NCBI RefSeq assembly: GCF_014647415.1
Contig: NZ_BMPD01000008.1
Location: 62,001-126,000 of the forward strand
DNA: 64,000 nt
Reading direction: 5' to 3'
Origin: Haloarcula sebkhae
GTDB taxonomy: Archaea > Halobacteriota > Halobacteria > Halobacteriales > Haloarculaceae
Below are positions 17,744 to 24,022 of the stretch, piece after piece. Position numbers and translations under genes: made by a program. Position 1 is the stretch's first letter; each line of letters opens with the position of its first letter. Under the pieces are notes generated by a model. That model was not told where the DNA came from and did no database searches. It saw only the letters and a program-made list of their open reading frames with translations.

Positions 17744-17914
17744 ATGACCTACGTAATTCCCGTTCCCGCGCCAACGTCGTTCGCTCGCTGGCTGTACAGC
17801 GGGCGGTCGGCCATCGAACGTAGCCTCGACGCTACGGTCGAGTATGCACCCCTTATCGGGGAACGGGCCGCCGCGGACACCTGCTCGGTGAAGATTCCAT
17901 CCGTGGCACCATAG
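17744..17914 (+). CDS. possible small protein of 56 residues
   Basis: An ATG at 17744 about 50 bases after the TATA-like element opens a 56-codon frame ending with TAG at 17912-17914. The product begins MTYVIPVPAP, has one Cys and is not markedly acidic. I do not recognise it and there is no Shine-Dalgarno sequence. It may be a chance frame in a structured non-coding transcript. Confidence 0.25.
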   Translation: MTYVIPVPAPTSFARWLYSGRSAIERSLDATVEYAPLIGERAAADTCSVKIPSVAP

Positions 17915-18208
17915 ACTGATTCGCCGCCGTGGGACCGGCGTCCCACTCACGGACGCCGCACTGCGGCGGGGATTCGATTTGGCTCACTGTCGAGCGGCGG
18001 GGCTCTACCCCCCGCTCGGCCGCTCCGTCTGAGAGGCCTGCACCGCACAGTATGGTCTGTCGGCGTGTCGGCGCTCGCCCCTGAGCCTGTACCGTACCGT
18101 GTCGCTATCACGCTGTCCAGCCCTCGGGTTCCCCATCGTCCCGGTGTGGGAATCCTCGACCGGCCGCTCCCGGCCGGACGTACGTGCCCGCCACCCGCGC
18201 AGTCCCCG
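17915..18208 (+). other. structured, probably non-coding stretch with consecutive hairpins
   Basis: This stretch holds several local inverted repeats in a row: GTGGGAC/GTCCCAC around 17937-17954 with a four-base loop, CCGCA/TGCGG near 17966, and a roughly ten-pair stem GAGCGGCGGGG with CCCCCCGCTC (one bulge) around 17992-18018. I find no convincing gene. I looked for hallmark motifs of RNase P RNA (a GAGGAAAGTCC-like block and ACAGAA) and of SRP RNA and did not find a match. Confidence 0.35.
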
Positions 18209-18267
18209 ACCGACGCGACTCGACTGGTGAGTGCCCTCGCGGCCCGGTTCGACTCCGGCCGTCGGTG
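18209..18267 (+). ncRNA. tRNA-like cloverleaf 1, lacking a normal anticodon arm
   Basis: A seven-pair acceptor stem can form between 18209-18215 (ACCGACG) and 18260-18266 (CGTCGGT). Inside are a four-pair D-like arm (ACTC 18218-18221, GAGT 18229-18232, loop GACTGGT with the GG pair) and a T-like arm with B-box-like GGTTCGACTCC (18246-18256). Only about ten bases remain for an anticodon arm, enough for a three-pair mini-hairpin, so it cannot decode. It ends three bases before the ATG of the next gene. tRNA-like elements that tRNase Z cleaves are known in haloarchaea upstream of 5S rRNA, so an RNA-processing signal is a reasonable guess. Confidence 0.4.
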
Positions 18268-18269
18268 TT

Positions 18270-18581
18270 ATGTCGCTGCAGGCGACTCCCCCGACCGAGG
18301 TATCGGCCGACCTATCACTACGCGTTCCGCGTGGCGGGTCCGAGACCCTCGAAGCCGGTGTCGCCGACGTCCTCGCGGCCGTCGACGGCGTCGAAGACGT
18401 GGCCGTCGACCGCGTGACCAGCGTGCGGCCCACCTGGACCGACATCCGGGTCGACGCCGACGTGTCGCTCACGCTGCAGGCCGACGACGACCGGAACACC
18501 GCGGACGACCGCGGCGAACTCCTGCAAGACGGATTCGGCGTGATGGCGGTCAACCGCGTTGACGTGACCGGTGACGCGTAA
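18270..18581 (+). CDS. acidic protein of unknown function between two tRNA-like structures
   Basis: The 103-residue product is strongly acidic, rich in Asp and Val, and has the regular alternation of a small alpha/beta protein (EVSADLSLRVP, then TLEAGVADVLAAVDGVEDVAV, then DIRVDADVSLTL). It has the haloarchaeal amino-acid bias, so I regard it as a real gene. The ATG at 18270 gives the natural start; no TATA box or Shine-Dalgarno sequence lies at a usual distance, and it follows a tRNA-like structure directly. No family is recognised. Confidence 0.6.
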   Translation: MSLQATPPTEVSADLSLRVPRGGSETLEAGVADVLAAVDGVEDVAVDRVTSVRPTWTDIRVDADVSLTLQADDDRNTADDRGELLQDGFGVMAVNRVDVTGDA

Positions 18582-18605
18582 GCGCAGCCCTCCACTCCCC
18601 CCTGT

Positions 18606-18673
18606 CTTCCCGAATATCCCAAACAGATACGGGCCTCCGCCCGGCGCAGGTTCAACTCCTGCCGGGAAGTCCA
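18606..18673 (+). ncRNA. tRNA-like cloverleaf 2 with encoded CCA
   Basis: Four perfect stems can form: acceptor CTTCCCG (18606-18612) with CGGGAAG (18663-18669), D-like TATC/GATA (18615-18618, 18626-18629), anticodon-like CGGGC/GCCCG (18630-18634, 18639-18643) with only a four-base loop CTCC, and T arm GCAGG/CCTGC around TTCAACT. A T at the discriminator position and CCA (18671-18673) follow. The four-base anticodon loop, missing T8, missing GG in the D loop and two-base variable region make decoding impossible. It starts 24 bases after the stop codon of the flanked gene. Confidence 0.4.
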
Positions 18674-18855
18674 CATCCATGCATCGACTATACCTTGCCA
18701 CTGTCATCGACAGACGACGACGCAACTCGAAGAGCAGAGCACAGTCACGCCGCACCCGGCGGCTGTAGCTGCTGGGACCGGCCACAATCGTTTCTGCCCT
18801 GTTTACCGTCACTGCGAGCCGAGCCTGTAAGATACTGTAGCGCGAAGCGGTACGT

Positions 18856-19320
18856 ATGACCGTCCATACGTCCGACGACCGCTGGCTCGATGCGCCAGTC
18901 GAGACGGTGTTCGCGTTCATGGATGAGCCGTCGAACCAGGCGGCCGTCACGCCGAGTCTGTCCCGTGCCGAGCGTATCGAACGCCTGCCGAACAGCGGCA
19001 ACCGCGCCGCCTACGAGTACAGGATGTTCGGACTCACTTTTACCGGCGAGGTCCGAGCATCGACGTACGAGCCGCCCGAGCGAATCGTCTACGACATGGA
19101 CGGCGACCTGACGGGGCGGATCGCTTGGCGGTTCGAACCCGAGGATGGCGGCACGCGGCTCACCTACGCCGCCGACTACGAAGTTCCAGGGCCGCTCCCA
19201 GAGTTCCTTCTCGCGCCGGTTATCAGATGGTACAACCGCCGAGAGGTCCGACAGCTTCTGGCCAACGTCGTCGAGGCAATCGAAGAGGCGGAGCAAGTCG
19301 TCGCCAGGTCGCTGTCGTAA
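18856..19320 (+). CDS. SRPBCC family (START-like) protein
   Basis: The 154-residue protein has the helix-grip fold pattern of polyketide cyclase/CoxG-like SRPBCC proteins: an N-terminal strand followed by APVETVFAFMDEPSN, a central antiparallel sheet (FTGEVRASTYEPPERIVYDMDG, then RIAWRFEPEDGGTRLTYAADYEV) and a long C-terminal helix (REVRQLLANVVEAIEEAE). These proteins bind hydrophobic ligands in the cytosol. No metabolic neighbours hint at a ligand. The downstream gene is convergent, with ten bases between the stops. Confidence 0.8.
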   Translation: MTVHTSDDRWLDAPVETVFAFMDEPSNQAAVTPSLSRAERIERLPNSGNRAAYEYRMFGLTFTGEVRASTYEPPERIVYDMDGDLTGRIAWRFEPEDGGTRLTYAADYEVPGPLPEFLLAPVIRWYNRREVRQLLANVVEAIEEAEQVVARSLS

Positions 19321-19330
19321 CTGCGCTGCG

Positions 19331-21088
19331 CTACTCGTCGGTCCAGAGCGCGTCCGAGAGCGTCCGCTGGACCGCTTCCTCGCCGACGGCTGTAGCGAGC
19401 GTCTCGAACCCGCTGCGCTCGACGGGGTCGGCGGCGTTTGCGACCAGTCGGGAGACGATGAACTCCGGCGTGGATTTCCCGACGGTGCCAAAGCGGGGCT
19501 GATAGTCGACCTCCAAGTCGAGGTCCTGATTCAGCCCTTCAGCGAAGATGCCGTCGACGCGAGCCTCCGTGGGCAGCGGTTCAAGATCGTCTGCGAGGTG
19601 GGTGACGAACACGCCAAGCGCGTCGCGGTCGACGGTCAGTGTCACGAGCCCGTGCAGCAGGTCGGCGGCGGAGCCGGGCTCGGTGATGGCCTCGAACTCG
19701 TCGACGAGCATCAGAGTCCGGTCACTCTCGGTCAGCGGCGGCACGACCGAGCGCAGCGTCGATTCGAGGACGCCGGCGTTGAACGACGCGTGCCGCCGGT
19801 GGAATACGATGGTGTCGACGATGCCAACCTCTGCGGCCTCGGCGGGGACCGGCAGCCCCATCTGGGCCAGCAGTTGCACCTGGCACAGCGTCTCCAGCAG
19901 GGTCGTCTTCCCGCCGGAGTTCGCGCCGGTCAGGACAGCCACTCGGTCGCCGCTGGGTGGCTGGTTCGCCCGGTCCAGGTCCAGCGTGTGGTCGCCGATA
20001 GCGTAGGTGATCGGCTGGACGCTCTCTATGTCGGCGATGGTGAGGTTCCGCGCGCGTTTGACTGCGATTGTCTTGCGATCCTCGACGAAGGTGGGGCGCG
20101 TCAAATCGAATGCGATAGCAAATCGGGCGAGTGAGACGGAGAACGCGATGTCGTCCACCGCCTTGACTGCGGCGTCAATGTCCGCACGCGCATCGGCGAG
20201 GTCGTCTTCCAGCCGGTCGGCAACCGCCCGCTCGCGCTCTTGCACGTCGCTTCGGAGTGTGGTCCGGAGCTCCCGGAGCGCCACGTCGACGAAGTCACGG
20301 GCGTCGGTGGCCTCACGGGGCATCGCGTCGCGGATTCGTGCGGCGTCGATGCCGGTCTTGCTCGTGACGTGCCGGACGAGCGCGTCCTGAAACTCGTCGG
20401 GTCGCCGTGCGCCCTCCTGCACAGCTTCGACAACCTCCATCGATGCCGCCGCGAGGTCCTCGATTTGCCCGAGTTGATCGCGCAGACGGTCGAGCTCGTC
20501 GTCGGCCCCTTCACCGACAGCGTCACCGTCGCCTGCGAGGCCAGCAAGTGCTGCCCGGCCAGCCGACAGTGATTCCCCGTCGATGGCCGCCAGCGGTTCG
20601 AACACGCCGCTCTCGATGCCGGTGTCGCGGAGAGCGAGCGCCACGTCGACTGCGGCCAGTTCGCCGCCGTCCGCGTCGTACGCGTCGAACGCACCGAGGA
20701 CGGCCCGCTGGTCCGCGTCGGAGAGGTCGGCCCACGTGTCCCGCGCTTCGAGTACGTCGTCCAGCCGCTCGTCTATCGCCTCGCGGCTCGGCAGCGGCGT
20801 CAGCACCCGGATGCTGTCCGCCGCATCCGCCGTGACCGCGTACTCCTCGGCGAGGTCGAGCAGTTCCTTGTACACGTCGCGGGTGTCTCTGGTGGCGAGC
20901 AGGTCCATCGACTCGGCGCCGGTCGCCCGCCGGAGGATACGCGTCGCTCGCCCCCGGGAGAGGCCAGCCGTAGTTAGCGCTCGTGTATCCGCCGACTCGA
21001 TGGCCTCAATGGCCCGCTCGACGCCCAGCTCCTCGGCGAGCAGTTCGGACGTCTTCGGGCCGATGCCCCAGTACTCCTCCAGTCGCAT
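19331..21088 (-). CDS. MutS-related DNA-binding ATPase with N-terminal helix-hairpin-helix
   Basis: The 585-residue protein begins with a helix-hairpin-helix-like segment (YWGIGPKTSELLAEELG) and ends with a MutS-type ATPase domain: Walker A TGANSGGKTTLLE at about 385-397, Walker B-like LMLVDEFE and a following TEPGSA loop. It lacks the MutS mismatch-recognition domain and the Smr nuclease of MutS2, so it resembles the archaeal MutS5-like group. Middle helices (about 240-320) form the clamp/lever region. Its role may be recombination intermediates or structured DNA rather than mismatch repair; this is an inference from domain loss. Confidence 0.82.
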   Translation of the reverse strand: MRLEEYWGIGPKTSELLAEELGVERAIEAIESADTRALTTAGLSRGRATRILRRATGAESMDLLATRDTRDVYKELLDLAEEYAVTADAADSIRVLTPLPSREAIDERLDDVLEARDTWADLSDADQRAVLGAFDAYDADGGELAAVDVALALRDTGIESGVFEPLAAIDGESLSAGRAALAGLAGDGDAVGEGADDELDRLRDQLGQIEDLAAASMEVVEAVQEGARRPDEFQDALVRHVTSKTGIDAARIRDAMPREATDARDFVDVALRELRTTLRSDVQERERAVADRLEDDLADARADIDAAVKAVDDIAFSVSLARFAIAFDLTRPTFVEDRKTIAVKRARNLTIADIESVQPITYAIGDHTLDLDRANQPPSGDRVAVLTGANSGGKTTLLETLCQVQLLAQMGLPVPAEAAEVGIVDTIVFHRRHASFNAGVLESTLRSVVPPLTESDRTLMLVDEFEAITEPGSAADLLHGLVTLTVDRDALGVFVTHLADDLEPLPTEARVDGIFAEGLNQDLDLEVDYQPRFGTVGKSTPEFIVSRLVANAADPVERSGFETLATAVGEEAVQRTLSDALWTDE

Positions 21089-21123
21089 GGACGGGTGGAG
21101 AACGGCGGCCCGCTTAGGCGTTT

Positions 21124-21732
21124 TCAGTTGTCGGGCTCGTCGTCGTCGATACCGAACCGCTCGTGCAGCGGCCCCGGCTCCCCGCGGGCCTGCCGGTCAG
21201 CCCGCCGGGCGGCACGACGTGCGATGAGTGCCCCAAGTGCCGCCGGAATCGCTAGGCCGAGCGACACAAGCGCGGTCTGCTCGGAGACGACTGATGGACC
21301 ATCTGACAGGAGGACTTCGTAGCCGACGACGAGTACGACGACTGCCACGCCGGCGACGACGAGGTACAGCCCGCGGGCCAGAACCTCGCTGGGGTTCCGG
21401 AGCCGCGAGAGATACGCGGCTGGGCCGAGCCAGCCGGCCAGCAGGACGCCGACGGCCACGGGAACCGAGAGGTCGCCGACGAGGATGACGACGGCATACA
21501 GCACGAGCGGCGCAATGGCGATACCGAGCGAGAGGCCAGTAAGCGCGACTGCCCACGTCGGCGCACCGGAATCCATCGATTCCAGCGTTTCGGTCAGGCG
21601 CTCGTCAAGCATTTCTGCCTGTTCGTCGGTGAGGAGCGACGCGTCACAGTGTGGACAGGCCATTGCTGTGGGCTCCAGCGGCTCGCCACACTCCGGGCAG
21701 GCAGGGTCAGACGCGTCACGCCACTCGGCCAT
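21124..21732 (-). CDS. zinc-ribbon membrane protein
   Basis: The 202-residue protein starts with a zinc ribbon (CPECGEPLEPTAMACPHCD at residues 10-28), a charged helix, then four hydrophobic segments in two hairpins (about 55-78, 82-100, 112-132 and 142-162) and an Arg-rich, then acidic, tail. It is a probable cytoplasmic zinc finger on a four-helix membrane anchor. I start at the CAT at 21730-21732 because it puts the zinc ribbon at the N-terminus; the open frame upstream is not protein-like. No function is known to me. Confidence 0.75.
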   Translation of the reverse strand: MAEWRDASDPACPECGEPLEPTAMACPHCDASLLTDEQAEMLDERLTETLESMDSGAPTWAVALTGLSLGIAIAPLVLYAVVILVGDLSVPVAVGVLLAGWLGPAAYLSRLRNPSEVLARGLYLVVAGVAVVVLVVGYEVLLSDGPSVVSEQTALVSLGLAIPAALGALIARRAARRADRQARGEPGPLHERFGIDDDEPDN

Positions 21733-21933
21733 ATCCCCTTTTACACACCGAACGGTTTGAGTGACCCGGATAATATCATATGGGGAGAATATCGCCCTCA
21801 AAGGAGTTGATACTGCACCACAGCGCAGCACGACCCATGCGGCCAAATGCACTGTCGCTGCAGTGGGGTTCCGACTACTGAGTGTGACCTGAGTGATAGA
21901 AAGAAATAATCCCGTACAGGCCCACCATGACAT

Positions 21934-23070
21934 ATGGGGGGCGTTGACATTCTACACGTTGATGACGACAAGGGGCTTGCTAGCCTGACTGCCGACCTAC
22001 TCGAACGCAAGGACAGTCGGTTCAACGTGGAGACTGCCGCAACCGCCACAGAAGGGCTGCAGTTGCTCGATGATCTCTCACCTGACTGCATTGTGTCCGA
22101 CTTTGAGATGCCCGGAATAGATGGCCTTGAGTTTTTAGAGGCCGTCCGGGCGGAACACTCCAAACTCCCGTTCATCCTGTTTACTGGCCGAGGAAGCGAA
22201 GAGATCGCAAGCGATGCTATCTCTGCCGGCGCAACAGACTACTTACAGAAACAATCCGGGACCCAGCAGTACGAACTACTGGCCAACCGTATCAACAACG
22301 CCGTCACTCGCTATCACTCAGAAAAACAGCTACGCGAGACCAAAGAGGAGTATGCCGCCGTTTTCGAGAACACACGGAACGGACTCTTGCTTGTCGATGT
22401 CGAACAAGACGGGTTTCGTTTCCGGCGGTGTAACTCACGGGTACTGGAGTTTACGGGACTTGCAGAGTCGGAACTTATCGGTAAGACCCCACAGGAGGCA
22501 TTCGGATACGAGAACGCCAGAGCGGTCGCCGGCGCGTACCGGAAATGCGTCGCCATGCGCGAAACAATCACTTACACGGTGACACTTAACCATCCAGTTG
22601 GGGAGGTCGTTCATGAAGCCAACACCACGCCGATAATCAGAGACGGTGAGGTCGAGCAACTCGTCGTCGCGTTTACCGACATCACCGAACGGTACGCCCG
22701 TGAGCAGGAGTTACGCGAAGAACGTGCTGTTATTCAACAGGCGCTCGATACGCTCGATAACCCACTGTTCGTTACCGATATCGATGGCCACCTCAAGCAC
22801 TGTAACCGCCGCGCACTCGAGCTTACCGGACGCACCGAAGACACAGCCCTCGGAACGCCGATCACCGACCTGTTTCCCGACGACGAACGGGAGACGATTA
22901 CTGACGCGGTTGACGACGCACTTCGCACTGGCCGAACGACTGTCACGGCCAGCCTTCGCCTTGACAGTGGTCAACGACAGTCCTACGAGTTCCGCGCTCA
23001 CTCTTTGACTGACCTGAATAACAACACTGCAGGGCTGGTCATCGTTGGTCAGGATTCCCCTGATTCTTGA
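21934..23070 (+). CDS. response regulator receiver protein with two PAS domains, no kinase
   Basis: The 378-residue protein has a receiver domain (about 1-120; acid pair DDD at 11-13, phospho-acceptor Asp in CIVSDFEMPG, Thr in FTGRG and Lys in YLQKQ), then PAS domains at about 133-255 and 262-375 joined by coiled coil. Haloarchaeal proteins of this type often continue into a histidine kinase, but here the frame stops cleanly after the second PAS. It could act as a phosphorelay sink or sensor partnering a separate kinase, or be a shortened relative. It is divergent from the zinc-ribbon gene. Confidence 0.85.
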   Translation: MGGVDILHVDDDKGLASLTADLLERKDSRFNVETAATATEGLQLLDDLSPDCIVSDFEMPGIDGLEFLEAVRAEHSKLPFILFTGRGSEEIASDAISAGATDYLQKQSGTQQYELLANRINNAVTRYHSEKQLRETKEEYAAVFENTRNGLLLVDVEQDGFRFRRCNSRVLEFTGLAESELIGKTPQEAFGYENARAVAGAYRKCVAMRETITYTVTLNHPVGEVVHEANTTPIIRDGEVEQLVVAFTDITERYAREQELREERAVIQQALDTLDNPLFVTDIDGHLKHCNRRALELTGRTEDTALGTPITDLFPDDERETITDAVDDALRTGRTTVTASLRLDSGQRQSYEFRAHSLTDLNNNTAGLVIVGQDSPDS

Positions 23071-23104
23071 TCGCGTGTACATCTGTTGTCGTCGCCGGTG
23101 ACTA

Positions 23105-23141
23105 TGACCGATCTCGTGTACTGGGCTGTGCTGATCGGTCA
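23105..23141. repeat. 9-bp inverted repeat between the PAS and Spo0M-like genes
   Basis: TGACCGATC (23105-23113) and GATCGGTCA (23133-23141) are exact reverse complements with a 19-base spacer. The repeat lies about 35 bases past the PAS gene stop and 100 bases before the next start, so it may be a transcript end hairpin or an operator. Confidence 0.4.
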
Positions 23142-23238
23142 CCAACCGCAGAACTGTCTGTGTCCTCCTGCAGATGATTTGTTCGCCCTGTAGCTCCCTG
23201 GACTTTATACTATATGACGGTTGAATTGCACAATACCA

Positions 23239-23976
23239 ATGAAAGACGTGCTCTCCAGAATCGGTATCGGGTCTGCGACAGTGGACACGGTGCTGCCGAC
23301 AGACTCCGTCAGAGCCGGTGAGTCCGTTCGGGCCGAAGTCCACGTTGAGGGCGGATCGACGGATCAGGATATCGACGCGATCTACTTCGCGCTGGAAACT
23401 GAATACAAGTCCGACGAGGGGTACAAGGACGCTATCATCGACCAGTGGCAACTCACCGAGCCGTTCACTATCGAAACGGGCGAAAACCGGCGTTTCGAGA
23501 CTACCATCGACATTCCCCGGGAGACGCCAGTAACCACACGCTCGACGGCCGTCGAAATCGAGACCGGCCTCGATATCTCGATGGCGGTCGACCCTGGCGA
23601 CGAGGATTACATCGAGGTCGAACCGACACACCGAACGCAGGCGGTGTTCGACGCGCTCGATTCGCTCGGCTTCTCGCGCCACGCCTCGGCCTGCGAGGCG
23701 ACAGCCGGGAGCCTATTCACTACTTCGGCGAGCTTTGTGCAGGAGTTCGAGTTCCGGCCTCAGCGCGGCGAGTTCTCCGGTCAGGTCGACGAGGTCGAGA
23801 TTATCCCAGTGTTCGACGACGACCAGCTTACGGTGTACATCGAGGTCGACCGCAGCGCCGGACTACTCTCGGAGATGACCGATGCCGACGAGCGACACAC
23901 GCAACTCACGATAGACGCTCCTGACTCTGACGCTATCGAGCCACGACTCGTGGACGCGATTCGGGAATTGAGCTAG
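23239..23976 (+). CDS. Spo0M-like (arrestin-fold) protein
   Basis: The 245-residue protein resembles the Spo0M (sporulation control) family: an all-beta N-terminal half with SVRAGESVRAEVHVEGG and a second beta domain ending in acidic strands (FRPQRGEFSGQVDEVEIIPVF). The arrestin-like fold is for protein-protein contact; in Bacillus Spo0M affects sporulation and cell shape, and archaeal roles are unknown. The ATG at 23239 is preferred over one at 23221. A TATA-like TTTATACTAT (23206-23215) lies 24-33 bases upstream, indicating a leaderless mRNA. Confidence 0.8.
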   Translation: MKDVLSRIGIGSATVDTVLPTDSVRAGESVRAEVHVEGGSTDQDIDAIYFALETEYKSDEGYKDAIIDQWQLTEPFTIETGENRRFETTIDIPRETPVTTRSTAVEIETGLDISMAVDPGDEDYIEVEPTHRTQAVFDALDSLGFSRHASACEATAGSLFTTSASFVQEFEFRPQRGEFSGQVDEVEIIPVFDDDQLTVYIEVDRSAGLLSEMTDADERHTQLTIDAPDSDAIEPRLVDAIRELS

Positions 23977-24022
23977 TCTGTCGCCATGCACTCCTGTGCC
24001 AAGCCCCAGTCCGCTCCTGTCC

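Noticed and set aside
17687-18208. RNase P RNA or SRP RNA
   Set aside because: I looked for the conserved GAGGAAAGTCC-like and ACAGAA blocks and the SRP domain IV pattern on both strands and found no convincing match.
18606-18673. Calling the cloverleaf with CCA a functional tRNA
   Set aside because: Four-base anticodon loop, no T8, no GG in the D loop and a two-base variable region rule out decoding; kept only as a tRNA-like structure.
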